Assembly (NCBI RefSeq): GCF_029784155.1
Contig: NC_073691.1
Location: 64,610,839 to 64,674,838, forward strand
Direction of reading: 5' to 3'
From: Uranotaenia lowii
Taxonomy: Eukaryota > Arthropoda > Insecta > Diptera > Culicidae
DNA length: 64,000 nucleotides
Shown: piece after piece, positions 11,839-24,471 of the stretch
Numbering within the stretch: position 1 is the stretch's first letter
Layout: each line of letters starts with the position of its first letter
Program-made: the position numbers and the translations under genes
The notes under the pieces: model-generated
The model's database searches: none
What the model was told of the DNA's origin: nothing
Seen by the model: the letters and a program-made list of their open reading frames with translations, nothing else

Positions 11839-14138
11839 TATTTGTATGTATACAAGAATTTAGCAATGTTTTCAATAAAATACCTTACATTTATTCAAAT
11901 TCTTTGAATTTTATTTATTCCCTCCTTCGGGATTTTCGGAAAAATTAAAGGACTGAATGACAAAAGGAGGTGACAAAAAAAGAATTTAATATTTGTTCCG
12001 CCCTTTTTTCCTGGTCCAAAAACTCATGAGGTAATCTTACAGATAGAGTTAGCTAAAAATGCACAAACAACACAAAAACCACTTTCGGAAGTTTTGTGTA
12101 AAAAACCACTGAAATAAAGATTGATCAAATGACCAAAAAAAAAACAACGGCGGATGAGCTATGATTCATCTTACTTTATCACATCAAACATAACGTTGCA
12201 TTTACCATGCAAACATTATCGTTGAACTTTCATCATACCTGACTTTTTACTTTGTAATTATATATGTTTAAAGATTAACACAAATAAGTTGCACAGTTCA
12301 AAAAATTCCTCAATTGCAATCAGATAATAAAAAAATAGGCTGGTCTTTTAAAGGTATTACTCTATGTATTGAAATTAAGTGAAAAATTGTTTAGGATACG
12401 ACTTAATGTGCCAAAACAGTTGTAAAACTTTTTTCAATATTGTAGCGCTCAGAATATTCAATTGAATTTGTTAAATAATAAAATGTCCAGATCAGCTAGC
12501 GATAGTATCCTTCGCAATGCAACACATCTATTGCATTTATTTCAGCAACAATATGTCAATGTTTAATATTTCGAGTTTCAATGCATCATTGTGATCATTT
12601 GACAGGTATTTTGAAAGGAAAAAAAACACTTTGAAATTTCCACTTTCCTGAATGACACGCGCAAAGTACCGCGTGTCCTTTCTAATGTCAAAGATTTTTG
12701 GTCCCTTTTTTACGGACCAACGTTTGAATTGCGTTGAAATTTTTATCAATGCACCGGACAGCGCGCGAGCGATAGTCATAATTCATTTTTTACGATCCCA
12801 CACAACAGATGGGCGGCTGAAAAGGACGGACTTGGCGATGACAGCAATGAAGAAAAAAAAAGCGAAACGCTTTCTGCGCTAAGTTCCAGGACTCCCGCAG
12901 CTTTTCCGTGTCCACTCGGTTTTGAGCGCGGCCAAAAATCAAAACACTCGACGACGACGACAAAGCGCGATGTTTTGACATGAAGTGCGGTTTCTGGTGC
13001 CGCGGGAAATTTTTTGGGAAAAATAATACAGAATTTTTTATATCATCTATCAGAGCTCGAGAACCTTTTTCATTATTATTCATTATTATTCATGTAAAAA
13101 CATTGAAACTCTTATATTTTGAAATATTAGTAACAATGAAAAAGAGGTAAATTGTCATAAATTGATGAACAGCTCATTTCAAGTTTAAGATTTCGGAAAT
13201 CAAAATTTAAAATTTGCAACCCGGTATACTTTTTCGAAAATTACAAGTCAAAAGGTCCCGGGGACGGAAAAATAGAGTTTCATGTTCTTAATATTTTTTT
13301 ACTAAGGACATCAAGAAAAGTTATAAGATGTTAGAAGAATTGCATAGAAACTGACCATTTTTCCACCGATCTGTCTTTCCGAAAACTTTCTCAATCGATA
13401 ATTTATGTTATTGAACAAGTTGTCATTAATAACATCTACCGTGTTTGCGACTGTCGTCCGAGTCATATCGACGTGTGTTCAATATTTTTTCTTAAGTTTT
13501 TTTTTTCAAATCAACAAAGTTTAAAAATCCCGAAGTCCATCACAATTGTTGTTTGGGAGTTTGAATCGAAAGCTATAAATAATCGATAAACGGTCCGAGC
13601 TTCAACAAAGCTCAGCTCCAAGGGAATTGACAAGAAGTTTGAAGGAATGAGGAATAAGAAAGGCAGAAAATAAACTTTCAATTGATCAAACGCGCAAGAT
13701 TCCTGCTATTGAAGGGCGAAGAACTAAAAAACGTTCGTGTCATCTGGGACAAAGCGAAAACAAATTTTGATATTTTGAAAGACTCCTGTTGGGACCTTTT
13801 CGGTGCCCGAAGAAAACGGGAGATAAAATATGACTGTTGGTTTAGGTTATGGTGCAAAAATCAAAAAAACGAAATGGAAAGCACAATTCAGCAGAGGACT
13901 GGTTCACACGTTTTGGCAAATATTGATTTTAAGGATTGGACATTTTCGCTTTTCTTGACAATGGATGCCGTTTGTTTACAGACGAAGTAATAATTTATTG
14001 TCAAATCTATGAGGATATCACGGTCCAAAACCGTTTCGGTGGGCTTGAGTATGTTTGGAGATTTGTTATTGAAAAAAAAAAATCAATTTTTATATTTAGG
14101 TCTCACGCCATTAGAAGGAGAACGGAAAACTGGGAATT
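11839..14138. other. Intergenic sequence with one GC-richer island
   Basis: This is mostly AT-rich. A more GC-rich island at about 12640-13010 has CpG-rich motifs and a plus-strand frame of 76 codons (12652-12882) that I do not recognise. It could be a decayed exon or transposon piece. No splice pair, terminal repeats or second copy were found in the window. Confidence 0.4.
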
Positions 14139-14487
14139 GAAAGACGAAAGACGAAAGACGAAAGACGAAAGACGAAAGACGAAAGACGAAAGACGAAAGA
14201 CGAAAGACGAAAGACGAAAGACGAAAGACGAAAGACGAAAGACGAAAGACGAAAGACGAAAGACGAAAGACGAAAGACGAAAGACGAAAGACGAAAGACG
14301 AAAGACGAAAGACGAAAGACGAAAGACGAAAGACGAAAGACGAAAGACGAAAGACGAAAGACGAAAGACGAAAGACGAAAGACGAAAGACGAAAGACGAA
14401 AGACGAAAGACGAAAGACGAAAGACGAAAGACGAAAGACGAAAGACGAAAGACGAAAGACGAAAGACGAAAGTCGAAAGACAAAAGA
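14139..14487. repeat. 7-bp satellite (GAAAGAC)n
   Basis: About 49 perfect or near-perfect heptamers run head to tail with very few variants until about 14470. The 7-bp period leaves all three frames open in one direction, which explains the long RRKTKDE-type and SSFVFRL-type frames. These are not genes. Confidence 0.95.
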
Positions 14488-14598
14488 TGGAAAGACGGAA
14501 AGACGGAAAGACGGAAAGACGGAAAGACGGAAAGACGGAAAGACGGAAAGACGGAAAGACGGAAAGACGGAAAGACGGAAAGACGGAAAGACGGAAAG
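14488..14598. repeat. 8-bp satellite (GGAAAGAC)n derived from the 7-mer
   Basis: This array directly continues the heptamer array with one extra G per unit, about 13 units. It then decays into loose GAAAAGA/ACGATAGA motifs to about 14690. The sharp change of unit length suggests one mutated unit was amplified. Confidence 0.9.
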
Positions 14599-15555
14599 AA
14601 GAAAAGATAAAAAGAACGAAAAGACAGAAAACGATTGACGAAAAACGATAGAAGAAGAACGAAAGGCATATAAAATTAAGATAAAACGATAGAATAAGAT
14701 AAACAAATTAGACAGCTAAACTTTCAAGTCTGAAATTGTTAAAATCAAATACACATCTCCACACCTGTTTAAAAATTTGCATAAAAAAGGCGACCATCAA
14801 CATCTCTTAATAAAAAACAAACATCAGACAACCTGAACAAATTGGACCAAATTAGTGCATGCAAAATGGTTCACGCGAAAAACAAACAACACCACAGATT
14901 AGCATGCGCTTTGTGCGCGAAAATTGTTTAGAAGATTCATTCGGCAAGTTAGCAGCTTATGTTTTTAGCTGCAAAACCCGGAGGGCACCGGAAATGTGTA
15001 AATGTTGTGGCACCCCGAGTCCAGAAGCTCGCACATCCAAATAACACGAAACAAAAACCAACATTAGACGAAAGATTTCAATGATTAGCATTTGGCAAGG
15101 AACACGAACCCGAAGTCCGGATTGATGTCTTGTGGCTTAGCTTCTTCTCGGTTCGACATTAGCCGGTCCGGCTGATGAATGAAGCAGTTTGCTTCTTTAA
15201 GTTTTTGACTAAACTTGGAAGCCATCACGCGTGTTGCTGAGTGATCTTAAATTATAGGTTAGGGATTAAAGCGACGAGTGTTTCCAGACATGTAAAGATG
15301 AAGTGGAGCAAATTGTTTGGCACAATTCGAAAGTGGCACAGAAAAATAATCCAAGAACAATTATCAAACGAAAATTTTAAAACATGTTACTGTTGCTCCT
15401 TAATTGAATTAAAAAATCATTCCCTGTCTTATATGTATATGTTTTCGTGAGGCGAAGTATCATAGGGGGGTTTTCCAATAGAGAATTTCTCTGTCATGCA
15501 GTTAATCTTGGGAAAATTCATGGGTTCGAATCGATAAGGGGTAACTGAAAAAACT
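14599..15555. other. Intergenic sequence, no gene assigned
   Basis: Contains a short plus-strand frame ending in CKCCGTPSPEARTSK (14859-15044) and a GC-richer stretch at 15090-15240, neither of which I recognise. No second copy exists in the window and no clear splice context is visible. Confidence 0.4.
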
Positions 15556-15765
15556 ATGCCATTTTTCTGTTTCTATTTTTCGATTATAGTCGTTTTACCA
15601 TCGTTATGGCATTCGCGACTTAATATCAACGTTGCAGTTGGCGGACAGTCATTGAGAAACTTATGCGGTACAACTTGTTCGGCGTTTACTCTTTTGCTCG
15701 AACTAACAGACATCGGCTCAGGAAGCAACGGACTTGCCAATTGAGCTATGTCACAAGCCCAATTT
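15556..15765 (-). mobile_element. tRNA-derived SINE, copy 1
   Basis: On the minus strand the head reads TAGCTCAATTGGCAAGTCC (A box), then GTTCGAGC (B box). It is followed by a body containing GCCAACTGCAACGTTGAT. The body aligns with the element at 24472-24690. An A box, a B box and a shared non-tRNA body at two places identify a SINE family transcribed by RNA polymerase III. Confidence 0.65.
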
Positions 15766-18551
15766 CTGTTTCTATAATAAACACGTAACTTATAAGAAAT
15801 TCAGATGTATTAAAATATATTTCTAGAATGGCTGACCTCTTCCACAACGCAACACTAACGCTCTAGACGGCCAGTAGACCAACTAACAACATTAACGGCC
15901 ACTAGTAGAACTAATCGCTTTTCGAATAGCGAGCTCTGTTGAAGATATCGGTCAACAACGGAATCAAATCTAGATGGCAGCAGCAGTGATTCGATTCGAT
16001 GTAACGATGTTTATCTCACACTAGGTGTCGCTAAAACGCGGTTTGGGAACAGGATAGCTTGGACATAAATCGAACCGATTCGAATGTGTGGCTCGGTGTC
16101 TCAATCGCTGGTTTTTATTTTAAAAATTCAATTGAAAAACCAAAAAAGGTATGGACAAAAACCAAGCAAACCAAGGTTAGTACACATTAAAGGCATGTTT
16201 CCTTTATTCGTTACCTGGTAAGACACGAGCAATGAATTTTTTGTCTACTTAAGACTCTATAAATAAAGGTTTATTCATTAAATTTCAATTTTAGTAAATT
16301 ATTAAGAATACAAATGCTTGTGCAATTTAAAATCATTATCATCATGTTTAGAAAAATTATGTTTAAAGCTTACAAAACCAATGGAATATATCTTATTTAT
16401 TCAATGTTGATTCATAAAAGTTTTTTGCAAAATAACTTTTTGAATTGTTTCTAAATTTATATTTATTTTTCAATTCAACGAATAAGAAGAAGACTTTTTT
16501 TTTATATTTGAGTTGAATAAATAATACTATAGAATATAATATGTACATAGATATGTACGAATAAATTTTATTAGTAGAATTGATTGGCAAAATCTCCCAG
16601 TGTATAACTTGTGTATCATAAAGTTTTGCTTTATACATATGCAGTTGAAAATATAACGAGTTTATAAAATTGATTTTTTTTTATTTGAAAACAAGTTGTA
16701 ATATTTTTTATGATGGCAATAACGATGAACATCAGTATGGAAATGAAACGGTTAGGATTCCAACCGAAGCGACACTCGTTCCTACTGCGGTCACTAGTGC
16801 AACATGAGTTCCCTGTGGCGACTAGAAGAACTAAATACTTTTCAAGCTGGCGGCCTCTCTTGAGGGAACTGTTCTTCAAATAAAAACGAATATAGAGAGC
16901 AGTACCATCGGAAGAAATGTTTATAATGGATGATTTTTCAAGATAGATGGCAGTACTTTGGCAGCCATTGAAGACATGAACCAAACCGGTTATAACTTTT
17001 CAACCGATTTCTTCACGAGGAAGCATTTCCTCCTTTCTAATCAAATTTTAAACACAATCTAGTAGTGGACTACATGTTCGAAATCTACTGTTTTCTAAAA
17101 GCTATCGATCATCGTCTATAATTCTTTTTTATTTTCATATTTCCCTTTCTATCTTCCTTTTTTCCCTCACAAAGTGTTAAACAGGGGCGGTCCTAGACCT
17201 GGCTCTTGGGGGGGGGGTTGAATTTCAGAATTTTCAAAAATCAGACAATATAGGGAACGTGAATATCCAGCGAAACAACGTTCATTTTTAGAAAGCAAAG
17301 GGAGGGGATGATGAGAGGGGGGGGGGGCGGGTTCAATTGCAAATGAAACTTCCACATTTGCTGCATATTCCTTTTTGTCTTCCCTTAAAATTTCATGTCA
17401 CAAAATTAGAGGTTTGTATTTTAAATTCAAGAAGAACAGCGAAAACTTTAAATAAATTTTCTCAACAAACTTATTTTGATACCCTTTTAAACAACTTATG
17501 CATTATTTTATAAACTAATCTGCGAGTTTTTAATATTTACTGCGATAAAATATTGATAAAAAATTAATTTTCGTCATTTGTTTTTTTGGTAGTTTGAAAA
17601 TTATCACTAAAAGAACTCTTTGAGCATCTTTCGATTTAAATTTCATTTCATAAATGAAAAAAAAAACACACATTTTGGTAGAAGAAAATGATAAAAAAAA
17701 ATTTTCAAGTTATCTCCATTATTTTTCCTGAGCATCTTCATAACAGCGCAATAATTTCAACAAAATATTAATGTTTCTCATTAGCTAAAATACGTCTGGA
17801 AATCCAAAGATTTACTTGAGAAAATTGTTTGTTAATAATTGTTATAAATTTACACTGAATATTTTATTACTTTTCTGACGTATTTTCTGAATCGTGATTC
17901 GAAAATATCGAACTATTATTATTTCTTGTTTCTATTGTTCAATTTCTAAAAATAAATTTAAATTTTTAAAAACAAATTCTTATATAGAAGCTTTGGAAAT
18001 CTATTTCTATTGAAAGAAATAGTAACAATTTTGAAACGAATAATTTATGAAAAAAGTGAAAATTCGTATTTTTTTTTCTTCATGCACTCAATATTTCCAA
18101 ACTTTTTGTATATTTTAAAAATGAAATTAAAAAAAATGAATAAAGGGTTAATTTCTGATAGTAAATACTATTTAAAAAAAAAATCCTAATCAATTGCAAT
18201 TGAAATAACCGAATTTCCAGATTCAGAGTGGATTTAATTATTAAGCTTGATTTCTACTTAAAATTTTTAAGTGGATAAACTAAAAGCAGTATCGGCGATT
18301 AAACTGGTGTGAATCTTGAAATTCAGCCGCGTTGATAAGAAATTAGACAAATATCTTCCGAATGTTCAACTTCAGCGATTGCCTTTTTCCCAGAAAATTG
18401 TCGAGCGATGACGGTATAGTTTTATCACTGGGTTTATCTTTCCTGGGAAAAATGAAAACAGGCAAGTTTTTGGAGAATGGAGAATGTTAATCTGTTAAAC
18501 TATTAATCATTATTAAAATTGTTTAATTATGATAACGGCACAAAATACATA
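15766..18551. other. Intergenic sequence with a diverged repeat pair and G-runs
   Basis: Segments near 15820-16020 and 16750-16980 share motifs (CACTAGTAGAACTAA versus GACTAGAAGAACTAA, then AGATGGCAG), so they may be old copies of one repeat. Two long G runs lie at about 17208-17217 and 17317-17330, flanked by GGTTGAATTTC and GGTTCAATTGC. I see no coding region; the remainder to 18551 is AT-rich. Confidence 0.4.
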
Positions 18552-18990
18552 CAGTACCGTTCATAATTGTATAGAAAATGGAAGCAAGCGCACTGTCACT
18601 TCGACTATGAACTTCCATAAATTTTTACTCTGATGATATTTTTTGATCAAATTTTTTGCGTTAGATAGATCAATTATCACACTGTTATAACACAAAATTT
18701 GAGCTTTCTGGAGTTTTTGTGGCCTGAGAAACAGTAATTCTACGAAAATCGGACTTTTTGGACTTTTCTCATTCAAACTGCAATATCTCTTAAACTACGC
18801 TACATTTTTTGTTCAAATTTTGCACAGTAATTGTTGAAATATGGAGCTAGCATGTCTGAAGTTTTCGAAAAGTTCTATCGATGAGATCAAAAGTTACGCG
18901 AGGTGCAATATTTCAAGCATGAACCTTGAAATGCGATTTCTATAGAATTTTGGACGAATGTTTCCATAGGAAAATCATATTCTCTGTTTA
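18552..18990 (+). mobile_element. Tc1-like element end or remnant
   Basis: Immediately after a TA the sequence reads CAGTACCGTTCATAATTGTA, the form expected of a Tc1 terminal repeat (TA plus CAGT). The next 400 bp contain no transposase motifs, and no matching inverted end was found downstream. It is best called a 5' remnant or deletion derivative; the right boundary is a guess. Confidence 0.45.
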
Positions 18991-19185
18991 ACAACCAGTA
19001 AATTTATTTCAACCGAAAAAAACACAACCATATCGCGAGATTTTAATTTCAAAACACAAATGGATCATTTATTCCATTTTTTCTTTTCTGCATTGCTTTT
19101 GCCAGACATTTTTTGTCTGATTAGTGGAGGTTAAGGAAACAATTGTAAATAACCAAAATCGATTTCGGCTCCTTAAACCGTAAAG

Positions 19186-21264
19186 CATGGGTGGCCAAAC
19201 CATGGCCCGCGGGCCACATGTGGCCCGCGACCAACTTTTTGTGGCCCGCGAAGCTTTTTTTTGGAAAAGCCATGATCTAAGAATTTAACGTTTTTCTTGG
19301 TCTGCGCATATCATTTGGATAATTATATCTGAATCTAAACTAACTTAATTGAAAACAGATATCTGAAAATCTTTTTGAAGTGATATAAGCCAAAGGGCCA
19401 AACTAATTTCGAGGAAACATGCTTTTAAATTGTTGTTTTTAGCCATTTTCCTTACATTTTTCGAACATTTGTAAATTTCTTTCAAACGTAAAAGTATGAG
19501 GATATAATTATAAAAATCTAAAAAGTTTACTTAATATTAATTGAATTATCGAGAATCGTTTGGCAATATGAATTTTGCACTTATATCCTGATACACTTAT
19601 GGCTCTGAGGGCCTTATATAATTTTACCAAAAAGTATATCGTCACTGAAAAAAAGCCAAATTAAAATTTTCAAATTATCAAAATTGTGCGGTATTTGGCA
19701 CATTATCTGTGAATTCCATTACACATTTTCCAATGTTTTCCGATTGGGATTTGTTGACTACATATCATTATTGGTATAAAGAGCGTTCAAGCGGACTCCA
19801 GTTTTTATATTGAGGAGTTTGGATAGCCTCAGAAAGGTAGTAAGATCGTACCAAAATCATTAAAAAATGGTATAAAAAAACCACCGAATCATATCAACAT
19901 TATAACTAAAATAATACTTTTACAACCACTTCTACCATTCGTAACTTGAGTTCTATTTTATCAACTTCGTTCATCCATCCAAATTTAGTAACTTTTGCAA
20001 ATGTTGTAAAATATCGAAAGTTTGCTGTGAAAATTTTTCCAATTTGTTATTATTTGCTAAGCTTTGTGAAAATTCAACCAATTCCAAATTTATTTTAATT
20101 GGCATCTTGCTTTGTATTGGTGTACAAGTACATCAATAATGAAAAACGATTTTTCTACTTAATTTTTTACCTAAAAAAAGTTCTACGATTATCAAAGAAT
20201 CAAATTCGTATTCGTCCTGTTTTAAGAAAGCTTTCCCAATACACTAGTTAAAGCGAGATACTGGAGAATTTGAAAAGAGTTGGATTGAGTTGAGGTTGAG
20301 GTTCGTACTTTGAAAAATCAATATTATTTATGATATAACTAGAGTTCGTTGAAAAAGTATTCTTTTAAATGTCAAAAGCATGAGAATATTACTTTATTTA
20401 AATAATTCCATTTCGCGGTTTTTAAAATTTGCCTATCAAATTTTTCCAAGATGAACGGCGAGCTTGAAATCTTTGGAAAAGGGTGGACATTTTTAAAATA
20501 TTTGAAGACCATCAAATTGACTTAATGTCAAGCCATTTTTGGGATGAATAAACCAAGGAGGTTTTAATTGCCTTGAAAAGATTAACCTGAACATAAGTTG
20601 GAAGGAATAATTTATTTCGTATTGCGTAATATTTCCACTATTAAAATGGAACAATATTTCTAAAAATATGCAAGTAACAAAAGTGACTTATTAAGATGAA
20701 TCTATACTAAGGTTGCCAGAATTTTTTCAGTACGTATCCAGGCCGGACATTTATTTGATCTAAAAACCTGGCATAATACGGGCTTCTGTTTTCAAAATTG
20801 TCTACCAAAAATCCGGGCAAATTTGGTCAATACACAGGAACTTCTCAACAAAACTCAAGAAAAAAAACCTTTCATGGTTTGATTAATAAACTTGCTCAAA
20901 AAATCTCGTTTTGGAGGCATAAATAAAAAAAAAAAAATACAATACAATTTGTTTTTTTTTTGTTCGATTCGAAAAAAAGGATAGAAAATCCGGGCATTTT
21001 TTACTGAAATTCGGGCAACCGACCGAACCGGACTTCTCCCAAATTTTTTATTAAATGTCCGGGAAAACCCGGATAAAATCGGGTAATCTGGCAAGCTTTA
21101 TCTAAACATGATGTGACTAAAGCAAGAGTTTTTATTTCTATAGTGTTTAAAAAAACTGTTATTATTTGTTTTATTTCGAATATTCCAGAACAAGTTTTTT
21201 TGGCCCGCGCGCCAGTTTCAATTCTGAAATTTGGCCCGTCTGTTGAAAATGTTGGCCACCCATG
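19186..21264. mobile_element. Non-autonomous hAT-like DNA transposon
   Basis: The left end reads CATGGGTGGCCAAAC and the right end, read inward, CATGGGTGGCCAAC. The flanks are CCGTAAAG (19178-19185) and CCCTAAAG (21265-21272), an 8-bp target duplication with one mismatch. An 8-bp duplication with CA...TG ends is typical of hAT elements. The subterminal regions are rich in GGCCCGCG motifs, possible transposase-binding sites. No transposase frame is present in the 2,079 bp. A MITE is nested at 20709-21098. Confidence 0.7.
20709..21098. mobile_element. MITE nested in the hAT-like element
   Basis: The ends are AAGGTTGCCAG and, read inward from the right, AAGCTTGCCAG. Internal CCGGGCA/CCGGAC motifs recur. 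The right two thirds aligns with a second, left-truncated copy at 21530-21749. No coding potential. Confidence 0.6.
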
Positions 21265-21529
21265 CCCTAAAGGTATGAGCCGTTTCAAATGAAGAAATTG
21301 TTAAAAAAAACACACAATCAATTCTAACCTGACTTAGTAACACAGTAACATCCAAGGGGGGCAAATATATCATTTCAGAACGTGAATACACTGGATATTT
21401 CAATTGTAAATCTGTGGTCAAATAGCCTCGATGAACCTTGGTGATTGTTGTGTTTCAAACTGAATTTCTCTGACTTATAAGGTAGCGTAAAATGGAAAAT
21501 AAATTTCATTTTTCTTTTATAAAACTATG

Positions 21530-21749
21530 AAAAATTTCGTTTTGGAGGAATATATAAAAATGTTTTCAACACATTTTGTTTTTTTTTGGATTTCCCAAAT
21601 AAAATGAAAAATTCCGGGTCAAATTCAGGCTTTTTTCAATAAAATCCGGACAACCGAGCTGGGCCGGGCCGGACTATCCCCAAAATTTGTACTAAATATC
21701 CGGGTACCCAGATAAAAACCCAGATAAAACCGGGCAATCTAGCAACCTT
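21530..21749. repeat. Second, truncated copy of the CCGGG-rich MITE
   Basis: Starts near CGTTTTGGAGGAATA and ends in CGGGCAATCTAGCAACCTT. It matches 20905-21098 in order and orientation but lacks the left terminal repeat. Confidence 0.6.
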
Positions 21750-22057
21750 AATCTAGCAATCTACAAAAAAATAATTTAAGGATTTGTAAGATTGTTGTTT
21801 ATAACACAAAGCTAATTTTAATTTAATTCACATTATGTTGCAACAAAAAAAAATTATTTGGGCTTACAAAAATCTTAATTTTTTTTTGCCATGACAATTT
21901 TTATTTGGAACATCTTAAAACATTGGATGTTAGGAATACGGAGTACAATTTTAAATCATGATTTTAGTGGAAAAAGTAAGACAAACAATTCAAAGTGGTT
22001 CCTAGGATGGTGACACACTTTAACATGTATATTAGGGTGTCCCAAAAAAGCATAATA

Positions 22058-23358
22058 AAGGGTGATACGGTCAAAATTTGATCAATATCAACTTGACGTA
22101 TTTCTTTCAATTTTGCATTTAAAAAACCTAAACACCCCTTATTTTGAAGATGTGTGTGTAGAATGTTGCTCATATTTTGATTTTGGAATTTTCTCTTCAG
22201 TTGTCAAAATGCCGTCCAAGGAAGAAGAGCAGCGTATTAAAATTTTGCTCGCGCATCGCGAAAATCTGAGCTACTCGCACGCAAAGCTTGAAAAATCGCT
22301 AAAATTTGCAAAATCAACCGTTACAAATGGGATTAAAGTGTTTGGGATACGTTTGTCGACAGCCAGGAAGTCTGGATCGGGGGGAAATCGAAAACCGGAA
22401 GCCGCTGAGACGACAAAGAGAGTTGCCGGTAGTTTCAAGCGAAACCCTAACCTCTCTCTCCGAGATGCCGCAAATAAGCTGGGTGTATCGTCTACAACCG
22501 TGCATCGAGCCAAAAAATGAGCCGGACTATCGACTTAGAAGAAGGTAGTGACTCGAAATCGCGATGATAAACAAAATACGACGGCCAAAGCGCGATCTCG
22601 GAGGCTGTACACGACGATGCAGACGAAGTTTGACTGCGTGGTAATGGACGACGAAACCTACGTCAAAGCCGACTACAAGCAGCTACCGGTCCAGGAGTTT
22701 TATACGGCAAAAGGAAGGGGAATGGTAGCAGATATTTTCAAGCACATGAAACTGTCAAAGTTCGCGAAGAAATATCCGGTTTGGCAAGCCATCTGTACTT
22801 GTGGCTTGAAAAGCAGCATTTTCATAGCTTCCGGGACTGTCGTCACGCAAGAAATTTACGTGAAAGAGTATTTGAATAAACGTCTGCTGCCTTTTCTGAA
22901 GAAACACGGTTGTTCCGTACTGTTTTGGCCGGATTTAGCAACTTGCCATTACGGTAAAAAGGCCATGGAGTGATACGCCGCCAACAACGTGCAGGTGGTT
23001 CCCAAGGACAAGAACCCTCCCAACACGCCAGAGCTCCGCCCAATTGAGAAATACTGGGCTATTGTCAAGCGGAACCTAAAGAAGACCAAAAAAACTGCTA
23101 AGGACGAGCAGCAGTTCAAGGCAAACTGGCAATTTGCGGCGAAGAAGGTGAACAAGGTGGCTGTACAAAATCTGATGGCAGGGATTAAGCGTAAGGCCCG
23201 GCAATTCGGATTTGGAAAAGCGGAAGCCTAACTGAATATTTTTCCTGAATTTTATACTAATTAAACTTGAAAAAGAAATTTAATTTGATTTTTTAAATAA
23301 ACTATTTCACCAATTTACACGCGTTTTCCCTAGACCAAATTTTGACCGTATCACTTCG
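22058..23358 (+). mobile_element. Complete-length DD37E Tc1/mariner element, copy B
   Basis: Terminal inverted repeats share GTGATACGGTCAAAATTTG, with TA target duplications at 22056-22057 and 23359-23360. The length of 1,301 bp fits a full-length element. It carries one transposase frame inactivated by three stop codons. It also provides the empty-site control for the Transib-like insertion in copy A. Copies A and B belong to one subfamily; copy C (37.7-39.3 kb) is more distant. Confidence 0.92.
22209..23231 (+). pseudogene. DD37E mariner transposase with three in-frame stops
   Basis: A single frame of 340 codons plus stop, without frameshifts. An N-terminal bipartite helix-turn-helix region spans about residues 1-110, followed by the catalytic domain. 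Catalytic residues are visible: the aspartate in VMDDETYVK, the aspartate in FWPDLATCHY, and the glutamate in LRPIEKYW. Exactly 37 residues lie between the second and third, giving DD37E. In-frame stops are at 22518-22520, 22536-22538 and 22971-22973, each at a position where the related copies have a sense codon. The family is known from mosquitoes (ITmD37E). The gene is dead, but point mutations are its only damage, so it decayed after insertion rather than being truncated. Confidence 0.9.
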
Positions 23359-23360
23359 TA

Positions 23361-24471
23361 CCATTTTGTCCGGATTTTGATCAGATTTTCTCACTCTATT
23401 TGCAAAGTCAAACGAATATTTCAGGTTAGCCATAAGAATAAATGTATCTTGCGTTTAAATGATCTTTTAAATAAATTTTGTCAAAATAAACATAAAGGAT
23501 TTCTTGGAGTTCTGAATTTTGAAACAATATTTCGCGAGGTTTTAGGATAACGTGGTCTGGATTTGCCTAGCCCCGATAATTGCGGAAAAATATCTAGTAA
23601 GTATCCAGTTTAAATATGCAGAGTTGAAACATAAGAAAGTTTCATGAGTTCAGAGTTGAAAAATGTGAAACAATTTCATCATTAACAATTTTATTTCAAT
23701 TCACAAGTTCAGTTGGAAAGAAAATTTATATTGAAAACCATAAATGTAGTATCAAATAAAAGATTTCTCGTTAAGGGTTCTGATACAAGTTTCACTTTTC
23801 GGTTCCAAATTCATAGGATTTCTTATCTGGAATTTAAATTCAGGTTTTGAATTTGGGTTCACACTGCAGAATTCAGACTTGGAACTAAAATCGTATTCAG
23901 ATTTAGTTTAAATTTAAGTTTTTAAAATCAATATTAAAATATCAAAGTTAAAATTTTATTAAAGATTTAAATTGAAGTGGATCGCAGTTTCATAACATTG
24001 ATTCTTGATTCAAAATTAAAATTTTAAATTCAATCAAAGTCAGTTTAGAAACAGAAATGGTGAAAATCACATAACAAAATAAGATCTGGATTAATTTTAA
24101 TTTGTTTTTGTAAAATTAAGATTTTTATTTAAACATAAAAGAATCACAAGATTTAAATTATCAAAAATGGGATAAAATAAGATAACTTTCTTACTTGTTT
24201 TTATCCTAAGCTAAAAATTCAGCTGGAAATTTTATTTATTTTCATATATTGCAGATTCTTCAAAATCAAAGGTTCTAACTTAAATCTTTAATTTTTACAG
24301 AGTTTACAAGAGTTTTACAAGAGATAAACCTTGTTAATACCGTAAACCTATTTTTTTTACTTTCATTTCTGAATATTTGATACATTTTCACTAAGGCTTA
24401 AATTGGTCATGCTTGTAGTTTAAAAGAATTAGCTTGCTTATTTGAATGAGTAAAAAAGTTTTTTTTTCTGA
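23361..24471. other. AT-rich intergenic sequence with traces of the TTCAGA satellite
   Basis: Between about 23770 and 24060 there are loose motifs such as GAATTCAGACTTGG and ATTCAGATTTAG that resemble decayed units of the 12-bp satellite at 8-9.9 kb. Nothing coding was recognised. Confidence 0.45.

Noticed and set aside
13936..14706. Frames of about 200 codons with KDERRKT or SSFVFRL repeats
   Set aside because: Created by the 7- and 8-bp satellite; both strands are open at once.
15495..15540. B-box-like GGGTTCGAATCGATAAGG on the plus strand
   Set aside because: No matching A box at tRNA spacing was found, so a tRNA or SINE head is not supported.
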